Source: Quillaja saponaria | Taxonomy: Eukaryota > Streptophyta > Magnoliopsida > Fabales > Quillajaceae | NCBI GenBank assembly: GCA_029379385.1 | Contig: CM055617.1 | Span: 16,066,679-16,130,678, forward strand | Reading direction: 5' to 3' | Length of the DNA stretch: 64,000 bases | Shown here: piece by piece, positions 34,561 to 46,929 of the stretch | Position numbering within the stretch: the first letter of the stretch is position 1 | How the letters are laid out: each line of letters starts with the position of its first letter | Made by a program: the position numbers and the translations under genes | The notes under the pieces: model-generated | The model's input: only the letters and a program-made list of their open reading frames with translations | Databases searched by the model: none | Told to the model about the DNA's origin: nothing

Positions 34561-35163
34561 ATAGACATGAGATTGTTTGCTAGGTACATACTAGAGTGTG
34601 GGTTTTTAACCTATTATACCATGCTTGGTAGCCTTGAACAAGTGTTGTGGCCAGTAAATCAAGGTTTAAGGACATGATGAATATGTTAAACTTCTTTGAA
34701 TACTTTTAGGGTAAAGTCCCTAAATAATTGGGTTACCAGTAAATCAAGGTTTAAAACACCTTTTTAACTTGTAGGCTGGGAGAAAATCTAGATTGAACCT
34801 TTTTCGTGTCTAAGGTTGTCAAACTGAAATAAAATTATATAACACAAATGAGAAGAAAATCGTTATATTTTCTACTCACTGTTGCTTTACTAGTTATCTA
34901 AATCATTTTAAGGGATATATGTTCTATCCACGCGTGAAACCAAGATATTAGTATCTCACACTGCTAAATTCTTAGAATTTGATTTGTTGAGTTGAAAAGG
35001 TTTTCAACTACTAGTAAAGAAAGAAAAATAAATTTGTCATATTTCACATATATATCTTGTCACTAACTACATCATGTAACATGTGGTGAGAATAGGTGAT
35101 GGGGGAAGTTAAGAATAATTGAAAATGCATCACCTATTCTAGTTAAATTTGTGACCTTTGTTT

Positions 35164-35460
35164 TTGGTGTAGCTCCTTAACATTTGAATATAGTTGCACA
35201 AGCACCTGTCTCCTTAACATTTGGTGTATGGGAGTTGGTTGAACTTCCGTGGTTTTCTGTACTCATTGGGTGCAAGTGAATTTGTAAGATTAAGAATAAT
35301 TCAAATAAGGAGATTGAGTGTTTCAAAGTAAAGCTTGTAATTGAAGGTTTTTGGGTGATCATGACCTTAGTGACTCATTTATCAACCTTGAGTTATTTCA
35401 GATGGATGTGAAAACATCTATCTTGAATGGAAACCTTATAGAGCATGTTTACATAGTGAA
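35164..35460 (+). pseudogene. Copia reverse transcriptase N-terminal remnant (element J)
   Basis: Recognisable pieces are VELPWFSVLIGCK near 35235 (family: ...LPxGxKxIGCKW), a KxKLVxEGF segment near 35330 (family: KARLVAKGF) and MDVKTSILNGNLIEHVY from 35403 (family: DVKTAFLNGDLxEEVYM). The stretch normally lying between the last two is shortened, indicating an internal deletion. The catalytic YVDD region is not found downstream; 35460-35930 is degenerate. Confidence 0.75.
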
Positions 35461-35937
35461 GGTTTCAAATAGAATAGAGGTAATAATATTATTTGTATGT
35501 TTAACAAATCAATCAAATAGTCTCCAATAAGCATTTGGATAATGGTTATTGAAATTTTGATGAGGTAGTCACCTCTTTTAGTTATGTTAAGAATAAGGTT
35601 GATAAATGAATATACACTAAGGTCAGTGGGAGCTAGTTTATCATATTGATTTAGTAACACTGATTTAATGAAAATATCTTAAAGTCAGTTGGAGCAAGTT
35701 TATCATATCCTGATAATGGTCAATGATATCTTACATATTATCAATAGTGATATTAACTTATTTTATGAGACAAAGTTGATGTTGTCTAAGCCTTTGGCAT
35801 GAAGGATATTAGGGAAAGATCTTTTGTTTTTGGTGTTGAGATACACCGGATTAGTTCTCAACTTTGTTAGGTTTTCTCTAGTAAACCTTTATTGATATAG
35901 TGTTGTATAAGTTTCAATATATATAAATGCAAGACTG

Positions 35938-36712
35938 TGGGATGTACCAGTTGTCAAGGGTGATAGATTCAGCTTGGATCAGTGTCCCATTAATGATTTT
36001 CAGAGGGAGTTCATGAAGAATGTACCTTATGCTAGTGTAGTTGGAAGCTTGTTGTATGCTCAGGTTTGCACCAGACCTGACATTGCTTTTGCAGTGGGAG
36101 TTCTTGGTAGATATCAGTCAAACCCAGGTCCAGAACATTGGGATGCTGCGAAAGAAAGTTATGAGGTATTTGCAGAGGACCAAGGATTTTATGCTAGTGT
36201 ATAGAAAGGTTGATCACCTTGAGTTGATTGGTTACTCTGATTCTGACTTTGTTGGTTGCAAGGATGATCTGAAATCCACATCAGGATACATTTTCATGTT
36301 AGCTGGGGGAGCTGTATCTTGGAAAAGTTCTAAACAGACAATCACTGCTTCTTACACTATGCAAGCCGAGTTTGTTGCTTGTTATGGAGCATCAACACAG
36401 GTATATGGTTGAAGAACATGATAGCCTGTCTTGGTGTGGTTGATTCCGATCTCTAGACCTCTTAAAATTTACTGTGACAACAGTTATGCTGTATTCTTTA
36501 CAAAGAATAACAAGAACTCTAGTGCATCGAAAGCTATAGATATTAAGTATCTGGCTACCAGGGATTTAGTGAAAAAGGGAGACATTGTGTTTGAATATAT
36601 TGAAATAGAAAAAATGTTAGCAGATCCTTTAACCAAAGGACTTAGGACTGGGATTTTCAAAAGTCATGTTGATAACATGAGTATTATGGAGTCCTTTGAT
36701 GTTTTTGGTTAG
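35938..36712 (+). pseudogene. Copia RNase H region (element J)
   Basis: The frame from 35974 includes YASVVGSLLYAQVCTRPDIA and the end of the reverse transcriptase thumb. After a frame change near 36160 come DHLELIGYSDSDFVGC, STSGYIFMLAGGAVSWKS and MQAEFVACY, the RNase H core with its acidic residues. After another break near 36412 the C-terminal part reads RPLKIYCDNSYAV, IDIKYLATRDLV, MLADPLTKGL and ends at a stop at 36710-36712. This is the best preserved coding piece of element J: two frameshifts and few stops. Confidence 0.9.
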
Positions 36713-37321
36713 TGGGAGTTTACGTTGTTTTATTCAAACTAGCTAGCATATTATATATGCTATTTTATGTTTGTTTACATCCTTGTTGGATGGTATGTTT
36801 TATTAATGAAGATAATAGTTCTTTTCATTATGATATTATTAATATTGTATGTGCACATATGGTTATTTATGACATGTCATTGCATTAAAATCTTAAGATT
36901 TTGTGTCTGTCTTAAGTATGACGGTTTTGTCAATTTGGAGGTATGCCTCAAATGACACTAATTGGATATCTCGAGATGGTTGTTGAGACATACAACTTAA
37001 AATTAAGCTTAAGTGATTTCTACTGCTTTGGAAAGCATTCAGTTTTAATGAAATCACTTGGAGGACCGAAAATGAAAATAACATATGTTGATCACATTTA
37101 GATGCTATTTTTCTTGCTTCACTACCATATCTAGATCTATTTCAGATTAAGTTGTTGGCATTTGTAACCATGCATTGGTCTTGTGTCGTTTAAGTGGCAC
37201 AATGATTGCCATGATTCGGTGTTAATAACTTAGTTGGGCTGAATTGTTTGAAGTGCGTCTCAAGACCTAAATTTTTCTTTTAAAATTGTGATCACATAAA
37301 AGTTATACCTTGTCCGAGAGT
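36713..37321 (+). other. 3' non-coding interior of element J
   Basis: About 600 bp without coding sense between the RNase H stop and the 3' LTR. A short purine-rich word (AGTGGGAG) follows the stop at 36712, and a degenerate one (CCGAGAG) precedes the LTR near 37314, where the polypurine tract is expected. The short open frames at 36767-37084 look accidental. Confidence 0.55.
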
Positions 37322-37787
37322 CGTTTTCTAAAAATGTGTGGGTTGCCATTAATTGTATGGTTTTGTTTTAATAATAAAACGGGCTTAAGGTTTGGTCCAT
37401 TTGAGACATGCTGGTAAAAGCCCATATAGTTTATGTGATAATTTGGGATAGGGCTTAAGCACACTTCTTATCTGATTAGATGTGGATTGGCTGTAAGTGT
37501 GGGCTGAGTGACTTTAGGAGTCTTTAATGGGAGGACTCTTAAGGTTTTATCTGACATGAAATAGCTAGGTCCCCTCTCCTCTCTATATATATGCATATTG
37601 CCCCATTAAAAGCTGCCATCAGAAAATACATAGAGTATGGAGAGGAAGACTTGGCTATGTGAAGCAATTATTAAGGTGTGCTTGGCTGAGATTCTAGATA
37701 TCCGCTGCTATGGCTCAATCAGATACGCAACCTTATTATTAATGTGTTCTAAATTCATGTATGAGATCCTGTATAAATCTCTTAACA
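37322..37787 (+). repeat. 3' LTR of copia element J
   Basis: It is a close copy of 31326-31791, ending CTCTTAACA followed by ATTAT. Its first 15 bases have drifted (CGTTTTCTAAAAATG against TGTTAGAAATTTCATG). The TATA word CTATATATATG is at 37583-37593. The frame at 37637-37864 is an accidental one running out of the LTR. Confidence 0.85.
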
Positions 37788-37792
37788 ATTAT

Positions 37793-39229
37793 TCCAAGAC
37801 AAGGCCCACCAATGACACCCTAAAATCCAGCTCAAATGTCATGCTTGATTTGAGAAATTATTGAAAGTCAAACTGTACAGTTAAAGAACCAAAGGATTAA
37901 TGTAAAGAAATTTAAATAGGCAGTAAAGAGCATTCAAACATATGCAAATCGAGTAGAGTTTAGAAGGCTTATAAAGTTAATAAATTTGTTTCATATCACA
38001 AAAGCTAAGATTATAGCTGAAAAAAAAAATTGAAAAATGAGTGCTATTTTAGATTGTTAACATCTAGAGTCTGATAGTGCTGAAATTTCTTGTTCTTTGG
38101 GCTCTTCAAGAGATGGTTGACATTTTAAGCATTTACAAATGTAAACTTGGTGTGCAATATAATTGGAGGAATTTTGGTATGATGGAATTTATGACAAGGA
38201 AGTAATGGTTTTGTTAATAAACTTCAATTTATCCTAGGAACTAGTTGTCTTTCTAAATTGTTATAGTGTTGTGAAGGGGTTTGAGTCGTTTTACATAATC
38301 TTTCTACTAATTGAACATAACCTTTAAAATAAAGGAGATCCCAACATAAGGGTTCAAGTTTGGGTTAAAAACTAGAAAGGTAGACTTGAGAAAGTCATAT
38401 TACGATCCAAGTGAAATCACCAAAATTAGTATAATAGAGAGGACCATGAAAGTTTTAGTTAAGAAAGGGTATTTTGTCAAAATTGCAATTTGGTTTGGAA
38501 TTATTTCATGTTAGAGTAATATTTAAAACCAAGTTGAAAGTTATCCTAGGCAATTTTAACTTTTAATCTCAAGATTTCTAAAGACATTTATTAGTTAATA
38601 CTAGAAACTAGAATGAACTCTTCTCCAGCACAAAATGACAACATTCACGCAGCATATTTCTTAAGTGGTAGGATTTGTGTATAGGTCTCCATCCCACAAG
38701 AAACTAGCTGTACGATTTCATCCATTTTGTTGGTGAGAATGTGCAAGCACTATTTTGAATGGTTATTGGGTCTAAAATATTTTAGGATTCCTTTTCTAAT
38801 TTATAACCATTAGCAATGAGTAAGGACATTAATTATCAATTCCTTAGAAATCCAATTCTATGAATACACAAGTCAACAAAATAATCCCTTGGCACTAAGT
38901 TATGTTAAAGAGTAAGATATTTACTATTAATGAATTGTCTGGTGATAGTGCTTAATCTTTGTCAAGCATTTGGTTAGTTTAGTTGGTGTTTAAACTCCCC
39001 CCTTCTACTCAAGGATAGTATTAGTGTTTTTCATCCCAGCTTGTTGGCCTCCCATAAAAAAATAATAATAATAATAATAAATAATAAATAAATAATTTTT
39101 TTTTTTTTAAAAGTGCGATTTTAAGAAAAAGATAAAGATGCATTAAATGGGAAATTTTCTAAGGTTTTGTACCACCTCCACAAACCAACTTCCTTAAATA
39201 CCCATCATTGGAATTCTATGGCTATTATT
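37793..39229. other. Unassigned interval with an AAT microsatellite
   Basis: No gene is recognised. An A-run followed by (AAT)n/(AAAT)n is at about 39055-39097, preceded by CATCCCAGCTTGTTGGCC. A repeat tail directly after such a sequence resembles the 3' end of a plant retroposon, but no coding sequence upstream supports this. Confidence 0.35.
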
Positions 39230-39584
39230 TTAAAAAGGATAAAGAAATGTTGCTTAAATGGTTATAAAAAAAAATAAGGGATCATGAAACTTGATTAGAT
39301 TGATATTAGAATAATATAGCTCAAGCTCTTGATTAATTTTAAATGTTTAACTTAACTTAGATTTAATGTTGGGAAAATGAGTAATGTTGAAAGTATGAGT
39401 TAGTATTTTAAAAGGATAAAGAAATGTTGCTTAAATGGTTATAAAAAAAAATAAGGGATCATGAAACTTGATTAGATTGATATTAGAATAATATAGCTCA
39501 AGCTCTTGATTAATTTAAAATGTTTAACTTAACTTAGATTTAATGTTGGGAAAATGAGTAATGTTGAAAGTATGAGTTAGTATT
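39230..39584 (+). repeat. 177-bp tandem duplication, nearly identical copies
   Basis: The unit AAAGGATAAAGAAATGTTGC... begins at about 39234 and again at about 39411, an offset of 177 bp. Both copies end in GAGTTAGTATT. I see only one or two base differences (TTTTAAAT against TTTAAAAT), including equal A-run lengths. It lies in the variable part of LTR H. Confidence 0.93.
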
Positions 39585-40969
39585 AAGTTTTTGATATATA
39601 TATAAACTACAAACAAGTTATGTAATCAAGTGTCCTATAAGAAATTGGTTAAACTACCTAAACGGACTTAGTTTCAAGAAACTTATATAAGTTGATATAT
39701 AAGCTTAGTAATTAAATGATTATAACAATAATGTTTATGAACTAAATGTTATTTGGGAATATGAATTTCAATTATGGATCCTAATGTGACCCTAATGAGA
39801 CACGTGAACACAAGTGTAAGTGACGAATGAAATTGGTTAAAGGTGAGTGGTTAACTGTTACCATTGAGGGCTAGATTATTATGTGTAATTATACATATAT
39901 TTTAATAGATATGATATATGAAAAAAAAGCAAGTGCAATATTTCAGTGATTTATTTGAATTATATTTGTTTGACATTAGTTGTGGTTGATAAGGGCCAAC
40001 AAAGTAAAATTTTTCTGATTTTTATTTCTGAAATTGAAATTCAGGTGCACCTAGGATATTTTAATTTGATATTTTGATATGAAATACTCTGATTCTGACA
40101 ATTGTTTTAAAAGAAATGAGTACTCAGCCCTAGTGGGATGGATTGTGTACGGAGAATTAACTTGTTCTGCAGGCGCGTAAATGCCAGGTGGGGGGGAGAT
40201 ATTGTTGTGCGGGGCTAAGTTACTCTGTTGGCCCTTTGCTTGTTTTGTATGTTTTAATTGCCTTGATTGTTTTAAGTGGATTATATAGTGTACTAATTGA
40301 AATGTGTTCACTAAGTTTTATATTTCCATATTTGTATATGTGTAATCTTAGTAGTTTTGAAATATATGACATGTTGATATTAATTGATAATATATTTTAT
40401 ATGTGTGTTAGGTTATGCTAGTACCCTTTGGATACAATTTTCACTCACGGAGTCTGTAGAACTCATCCCTCCTCTGTGATTATTCTTTTAATAACAGGAT
40501 CTCAAGGATGGTGATTACCGATAATGGACTTTGCCGAGTGTTAGGCGACAAGGTAATTTTTTTTTCAGAATCTCAATCTTGAAGTCAAAGAATAAAAGTT
40601 TACAGTTACATTAGAGCTGTGAGGTCTCTGATCTTATGTGGGGTAATAGTCTATTTAATTGTTATTATGATGAGAATAGGAGCGAAACTCCTTGTTGTTA
40701 TGGTTGTTATAGTATAATAATAGGAATGTGTTTTTAAATTTTATGGTCACGTTTCACTTTATGGGGAACCTTTACCGCAATTTTTAATAAATTATTAAAA
40801 TTTTCAGTAAACAAATATATATTTTTTTTTAGTTAACCCATGTTTTATAAATTTTTTTTTACTCTTTAGTGTAGTCAAGTATCGTGTTTGTTTCTTGTTT
40901 AAAGTCAGGGTTATAGAGGTTTAGATATTCATTCCTTCGGCTAGTCATACCTTCAAGAGGGATGTGACA
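39585..40969 (+). repeat. Ty3-family LTR (H), plus strand, 5' end not found
   Basis: From about 39680 it aligns with LTR C (TGATTATAACAATAATGTTTATGAACTAA; GGGAATATGAATTTCA; and others). The conserved blocks follow: TGATAAGGGCCAACAAAG near 39985, GAGTACTCAGCCC near 40118, GGGCTAAGTTACTC near 40213, AGCGAAACTCC near 40682, and the terminus GATGTGACA at 40969. The LTR start TGTTATAAC was not found, and the LTR may extend left through the 177-bp duplication. No target duplication could be matched. Confidence 0.75.
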
Positions 40970-41992
40970 TTATATCTAGAGAATATGTGATTAAGATAAT
41001 CTAATGAGTCTCAACCTATAATAATAAGTAAAGAATATTAAATAGCAATAGCCTTTAATACTATTATTCTCTTATAAAATCAATAATGCTATATTCATTT
41101 AAATTATAATCTACTAAGTACTATTCAAAGCTTAATGGAAAGATCATTGAAAAATAAAGTTGACTCAATCGTAATGTATTTACAACCAGTTATAATAGAT
41201 ATTATGCAGTATATTGTACCTATGTGACTACATAATTCTTATCAACCATTGCAAGGTCTTGTACTTGAAAGCCCTTGTACCATGTCAATGAGCTAAAAAT
41301 TAAAAGACAAATAAAAGTTAAATCTTAAAACAATCTAAATATGAAAACAATAATGTGTAAACCATGGTATTTTTGAGTTAAATACACAAATCTGGCTAAA
41401 ACGAAGAATAAAATTATAAAACTAAAGAAGGATAAGTCAGCGTGCAGTAGAATGCTCAAGCTTTTATTTCTCTTAGATTTTTTGTTTCAGTTGGATTGTA
41501 AATAGAAGTTTCTATTTATCTTATGAAGCCAGCTGCCTAGCTCCAATTCATAGTAAACCAAAGTGTTAAAATAGAACCTAGTCATAGGCAAATAGCAACA
41601 TGCAATTATTTAATAAAAACTATTTATAGAAAAAAGAATAGTGTTTATAAATTTTAACCACCCACTAATACCCAATTCACTTTCCATGTCTTCACCGGGA
41701 CTATAGAATCCACAACAAAATGTCTTTCCATTCACCAATCACATCACTAGTAAAAACTAAGTATACTTGAGATAGTTCCAGTACAAATTTACACCTTAAT
41801 CTTAATGACTCAAACTAATCCTATATCTCATAAGTAAAAGACAATAGTTTATAACCAATTGCTTATCCTTCATTGTTTTCTTTGTATTGCTATTGTTGTT
41901 ATCTTATTATTGAACATATAATATCATGAAAAGATGACCATAGTTGCGGAAATAAGCAAATAATTTCATCAATCACTCAACTCATATTTTAG
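40970..41992. other. Unassigned AT-rich interval
   Basis: About 1 kb between two LTRs of the Ty3 family in opposite orientation. I see no coding sequence, no repeat of other parts of the window and no clear element ends. Confidence 0.3.
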
Positions 41993-44691
41993 CGTCACAC
42001 TCTCAAATAGAGGTATGACTGGTCAGAGGAATGGATGTCCATACCTCCGTAACCTTGAATACTTAAGTAAGGTATATTACCAATTCATAAATCCACTATA
42101 GTTAAGACCACTAAATTATTACTGTATTAAAATAAAACTCGGAATTGACAATTAAACATAAAACATTTCTGAAAAGTATTGGTAGGGATTCCCCATAAGG
42201 TGGAACATGCCTATAATATATATATGTATGCAAACAACTTGTTTACACAGTCAACAGTAATTCATAGTATCAAAATATGCAGAGGAGCTTCACTCCAAAA
42301 AAAACATATGATCACTATGATGATCTCAATACACATATAACAATAATGCATAACACCTAAAGCGACTGCAAGTATCATCTCATACGCTCCAAGTGTACGA
42401 TTTTCGAGATATACCTTTTTGCAGCAGAGTCGGCAGATAGCAAATTTTGTCACGACCAACAGTAGCCTCCTAGAAACTAAAAAAAAAAAACCATAAAGGA
42501 AAGAGTGAGTCATAAGGACACAATGAGCAAATCATGTACCTTAAGGGTACCAGCACAGATATCATGGCTTAAATTCATATTTAAATTATTTATGCACATA
42601 TATAATTACAATTCTCATTGAATCACAATTCACTTAGATCACAAATTTTAATGTATCACTCAAACCATCAAAACAACCAAACAAATAAAAAACAATTTAA
42701 CAAACAAAGGGTCAACGAGTAACTCAGCCCCGCATAACAATATCTCCCCCATCAGGCATTTACACGTCCGCAAAACCAAATAATTCTCCATACACAAATC
42801 CTATCCCACCAAGGTTGAGCACTCCATTTGTTTTTAAAACAATTATCAGAATCAGAATAACTCATATCAAATCTCAAATTCAAATATCCTAGGTAGCACT
42901 TGGATTTTAATTTCAAAAATGAAACTATTTCTCAGGAAATATCACGTTGTTGGCCTTTATCACACATTCAATATCAAACACATATCATTCAATTACATCA
43001 CTGAAATAACTTATTTGTTTATTTTTTTCTTATAACACAACAATTCAAATATATATATAATTGTACACAATAATCTAGTAACCATAAAGCACATAATTTA
43101 CTCACTATCTCAAAGACGAGGTTAGTCGATTCATTTAGTCTGTGAAGGGGTCAAAATTTCCTCGACGCACTCTGGAGATGGAAATCATAAACTTATATAT
43201 TATTTAAAGTAGTCACCACATCAAATAGTCAATTATACAAAATCATCGTCCTATATAAATATATACATTTAACATTCCACCTAAAAACTAATTTCTCTTT
43301 TTAAGTACTTTATTTATTATTTTAAATAAAGTTATTTTCTTTCATTATTTAAAATTTAAAATTTATAGTTAATTCATTTAACTTCCATATTATCTTTATT
43401 CACTACATAGCTAATGGAATATACGTAGATTAATTCTTGTATAAATATTAATATTTAAGTTCTTTGGAGTATTTTACTAAACAATTAATGTATATCCTTC
43501 ATCCTACACAATATACCTAATTTGATGTTTGTATGCTTAACTACTACCAAGTTGATTATAATTTCACTAATGTGTAATTCAATATTTAATTGCCGTGAGC
43601 TATCCAAAATAATTTAACCAACTCAATTAAACCTTTCTTCCAAACTTACCATGTAATTCTAATTACTATTATTTCAATTTATGTACTCTTCCTTCAATTA
43701 GTTTTAATTAGTTCTTAATTTAATTTATAAATTCATAAACGCCTAACATACACCCATATAACACTCAATTTATCATTCACCCTCAATCCTCTAGTTTACC
43801 CTTAGCACTTTTAAGTAAATTTTCAGACTGAAGTCACCCCTTATTACTACGATCCCAAAGTCACAATTAATAGGAAGAAAGCTTCATCAGTTGCAAGAAT
43901 TGAAAAGGCAAGCAGCTGCTACCCATCCCTACACAGCAAGGACACCCCCTTATAAAGCTATAACAATTGTGGCTAGTAGCACCTGTTCTCATGCCTCAAC
44001 CAACTTAAAATTCCAAACAAAATAGGGCATAAATTGTTATCCCTGCAAACTGAATTTCCATGCTTTCCTCATAAATCACGTAGCAGTACCACCCCCTTGG
44101 ATAGCAACACAAAACAGGGGAGATAAGAACATGGCATCGAAGTTGCCATATGCCATCCTCAACTAGCCATATACCTTCCTATAAGATCACCCATTCCAGC
44201 CAAAGCAAGGAAAAGAAGGAAGAATTTTACCTTTTGCTAACTTGATCTAAGAAAGCTAAAATTCTCTTCAACTAAAAGTAAGCTGCAACTAGTTTTAAAA
44301 CAAAACAATGATAGGCAGAGACTAAGAGAATGAAATGCAGTGGAGACAAAGAAGAGTACAAGGTCGGTCACAAGAAAAGGATAAAACAAAGAAGAAAAAA
44401 AAATCACCGTATACCACTAAAGCAAGAAGGTCAAAGTAGAATAAAAAATTAAGAAAATTTGGATGGCTTGTATTCCCTCTTGTGAGATATTATATAATAT
44501 ATATATATATATATATATTTATAATACACATTAATAAGGTTGTACCTAAGTCAAATTCATACATATAACTTTCCTATTTAGTGTCAATAAGTCAACCAAT
44601 GATAATTTATATATGTATATATATAAATATATGTACACAACAATTACGTATGAAAATTCTCACGCACACATTGAATTATTGGGTTATAACA
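41993..44691 (-). repeat. Ty3-family LTR (K), minus strand, probably solo (2699 bp)
   Basis: It starts CGTCACACTC (family TGTCACACCC with a changed first base) and ends GGTTATAACA. The flanks TTTAG (41988-41992) and TTAAG (44692-44696) match at four of five bases and may be an aged target duplication. Landmarks in reverse: GGTATGACTGGTCAGAGG, GAGTGAGTCATAAGGAC near 42502, CGAGTAACTCAGCCCCGC near 42717, GGTTGAGCACTCC near 42812. (TA)n is at 44497-44518. No polymerase adjoins it. Confidence 0.82.
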
Positions 44692-45004
44692 TTAAGCATT
44701 TCTTTATAAAAAGAGAAAAAAAAATAGCAGGAAAAATAATTCTGATCAATCATTTCTTATATACATCTCATATTGGAACTAAAACTCAAACTAAAAGACC
44801 AAGAAAGGAAGGAAAAACTTAAGGAAAGAAAACCTAATTGAAGTACCCAATTCAACAAAAGCCAAAAACTTTTCAATCATCAATACTAACCTGTCAAACA
44901 AGTAAACCATACAAAAGTAAAATCTCAAATCACAAAAAAGAACTTCAAATGAGAAACAAAAAGAATGACAAAAAGTCATTTTAATCCACACAAAATGTAT
45001 AGAT
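44692..45004. other. Unassigned A-rich interval
   Basis: Short A-rich segment between LTR K and the start of TE-A. The frames at 44613-44991 on the two strands have low-complexity composition and are not regarded as genes. Confidence 0.3.
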
Positions 45005-45255
45005 TGTTGGAATTTTAACCTAAATCCTAGTTTCGTAATTTGCTAATTAGTTTATTTTTTTCCACCAAGAATAAATTAACTAGATGCTATTGTTGAAGTC
45101 TTCTAGTTAGTTCTAATTACAATTACCTTGGTGGGTAAGTAAGTTCAATTAGATTGTAATTGGGTTACCATGAGTAAAAGTTTACTTGGTGGATACCTAT
45201 ACTGTAATTGTAGACTTTTGAGAGTTATATGAGTGAGAAATATAGAGATTTAATA
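45005..45255 (+). repeat. Copia-like LTR of TE-A, first part (split by the Ty3 element)
   Basis: It begins TGTTGGAATTTTAACC and aligns with 60151-60353 (TGTTGAAATTTTGACT; CAAGAATAAATTAA; TTACCTTGGTGG; TTTACTTGGTGGATA). It stops at TAATA (45251-45255) where the Ty3 element enters and resumes at 54497. The two parts together are about 545 bp. Confidence 0.82.
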
Positions 45256-46885
45256 TGTCACACCCCATACGGGGGTATGGCTAGGCGAAATAATGAATAC
45301 CCAAACTTCTGTAACACTTACTTCAAATCAAAGGAAATACCCACATAATGATGAAATAAAAGTGAAAGTTGAAAGCTTTATAAAAAAGAAATATACATAT
45401 ATACATATATACAAATATTTACCGAAAAGACTAGTTTTTTTTTTAATTAAATTTGGCAGATGTTCCCTATAAAGGGGAATTTTCTCGAATAATACAAATA
45501 ATAGAATATTTTGTGTACACATAACAACAACAACAAGGAGCTCCTGCTCCATCCATATAAAAGAAAAATCAGTAAAACACACTATCCCACTACTTAAAAT
45601 TTCATAATTCAAGCCCTAATATGACTACAAATTCTTCATCCCTGGCTTCAAGCATGTGATCTCACACTAGTACCTTGCTATAACAACTATTGACAAGTCA
45701 AGGTTCAGCAAAGAGAGTTTGAAAAAGACCTAGTACTAAAAAAAATAAAAAATAAATGAAAGAAGAGTGAGTCACAAAGACTCGGTGAGTGAAAAACTTA
45801 GCCAAAAGGTACTAGTATCAATCAACATATAATTATAAGTGTCGTTGAATTAACATTACATTCCGAAGCTGAAATTACATTTCCAAGTATTACTAGTTTA
45901 TAATTTCATAGGTTATAAACCTCTAATCACAAAAACCAATATATATTAAGTTCCATACATTTATTTAAAATTAACCTCTCTTAGGAATTTTAACAAACAC
46001 CTTGAAGGAAAACTTATTTCCAATTCATGTATATATATATATATATATATACACATACATACCAAGAGAACTAACATTAATCCATTATATTCAACAGTAC
46101 CGATAATCCAAACATTGAAGTTGAAACTATATAAATTATTTGAGGACATTAAACTTAAATTTTGGAATTTCCATGGCACCTAACCTTATCACCATTTTCC
46201 ATAACTTTCACCTTCTAAACCTTCAATTCTATTCACAACCTATTCAAACCCTACCACTAATCCTTGAACAAAGCCAAAGTAATAGCAATTAACTCAAAGT
46301 TTGTAAAAAATTAGTAGAGGCAAAGGTTGATGGAGCTACCAAGATGAAAGCTTATAACCCCTCATATATAACCACCATTCATGACTGCTACCACCACCAA
46401 AGCTACTACCAAGAGCTATAAACAAGCTCGAGGTGGCCAACAGCTAGGAGATGAAGTAGACTGTTAGCACTACAAAAGAATGAGGCTCGACTGTTGCAAA
46501 ACAGGATTTGTTGTAGCTACTGCCAAGGCCTTGGTCCTTGGGCTATCACTGACAGCTGGAAGGATAGCCACGACAAAACAAACTCAAGGCAAAGCTTCGG
46601 CCTTGATGAAGAAAGAAGAAAAAAATGTGGAAGAATCAAGAAGCAAGGGAGGAAGGCAACAGGAAAGAAAAAGAAATGTGAAGGAAAACAAATAGGAAAG
46701 TAAAAAAAAAAAAAATTAATAAAATAAGGATAAGTAAATGGATAAGTCAAATAAAAAAATGTAAAGTAGATGTATATGCATATACTTAAATTATTTATTT
46801 AATTTGTTTACGTATTTGTTTGTTTTGTAACTAAAAGTTACAACAATGTCCCTAAAACTTAATGTTATGATATTGAGTTATAACA
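45256..46885 (-). repeat. 3' LTR of element L (1630 bp, internally deleted)
   Basis: It runs TGTCACACCCC to GTTATAACA. Compared with the 5' LTR it lacks about 540 bp: sequence passes from ACATATAATTATAAG (45842) straight to TGTCGTTGAATT, while the other LTR has these separated (52914 and 53452). It carries the family's GAGTGAGTCACAAAGACTC motif near 45764. The frames at 46480-46750 are on low-complexity sequence also present near 54120-54320 in the other LTR and are not considered genes. Confidence 0.88.
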
Positions 46886-46903
46886 TTCTCTCCCCCCTCC
46901 TTA
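46886..46903 (-). other. Polypurine tract of element L
   Basis: On the minus strand AAGGAGGGGGGAGAGAA immediately precedes the 3' LTR start TGTTATAAC. The upstream word GACGAATTT is shared with element A. Confidence 0.88.
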
Positions 46904-46929
46904 TATAAATTCGTCTTGAATTCTATCAA

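Larger units (their letters stand above)
31326..37787 (+). mobile_element. Ty1/copia-type retrotransposon with mostly non-coding interior (element J)
   Basis: Two LTRs of about 466 bp (31326-31791 and 37322-37787) bound the element, and a 5-bp target duplication ATTAT is found at 31321-31325 and 37788-37792. The interior keeps only pieces of integrase (34284-34560), reverse transcriptase (35164-35460) and RNase H (35938-36712), in copia order. The first 2.4 kb after the primer site are non-coding and contain hairpins and repeats. Hand alignment shows about 20 differences in 450 aligned LTR positions (about 95-96% identical), younger than element I. Coding decay therefore looks more advanced than LTR divergence. 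Confidence 0.88.

Noticed and set aside
36767..36955. 62-codon hydrophobic frame after RNase H of element J
   Set aside because: Leu/Ile/Val-rich composition is expected from AT-rich DNA; an envelope-like gene was considered but there is no supporting motif.
46480..46750. Three overlapping frames in a Lys/Glu-rich stretch
   Set aside because: They are within the 3' LTR of element L, and the equivalent part of the other LTR (54120-54320) does not keep the frames.
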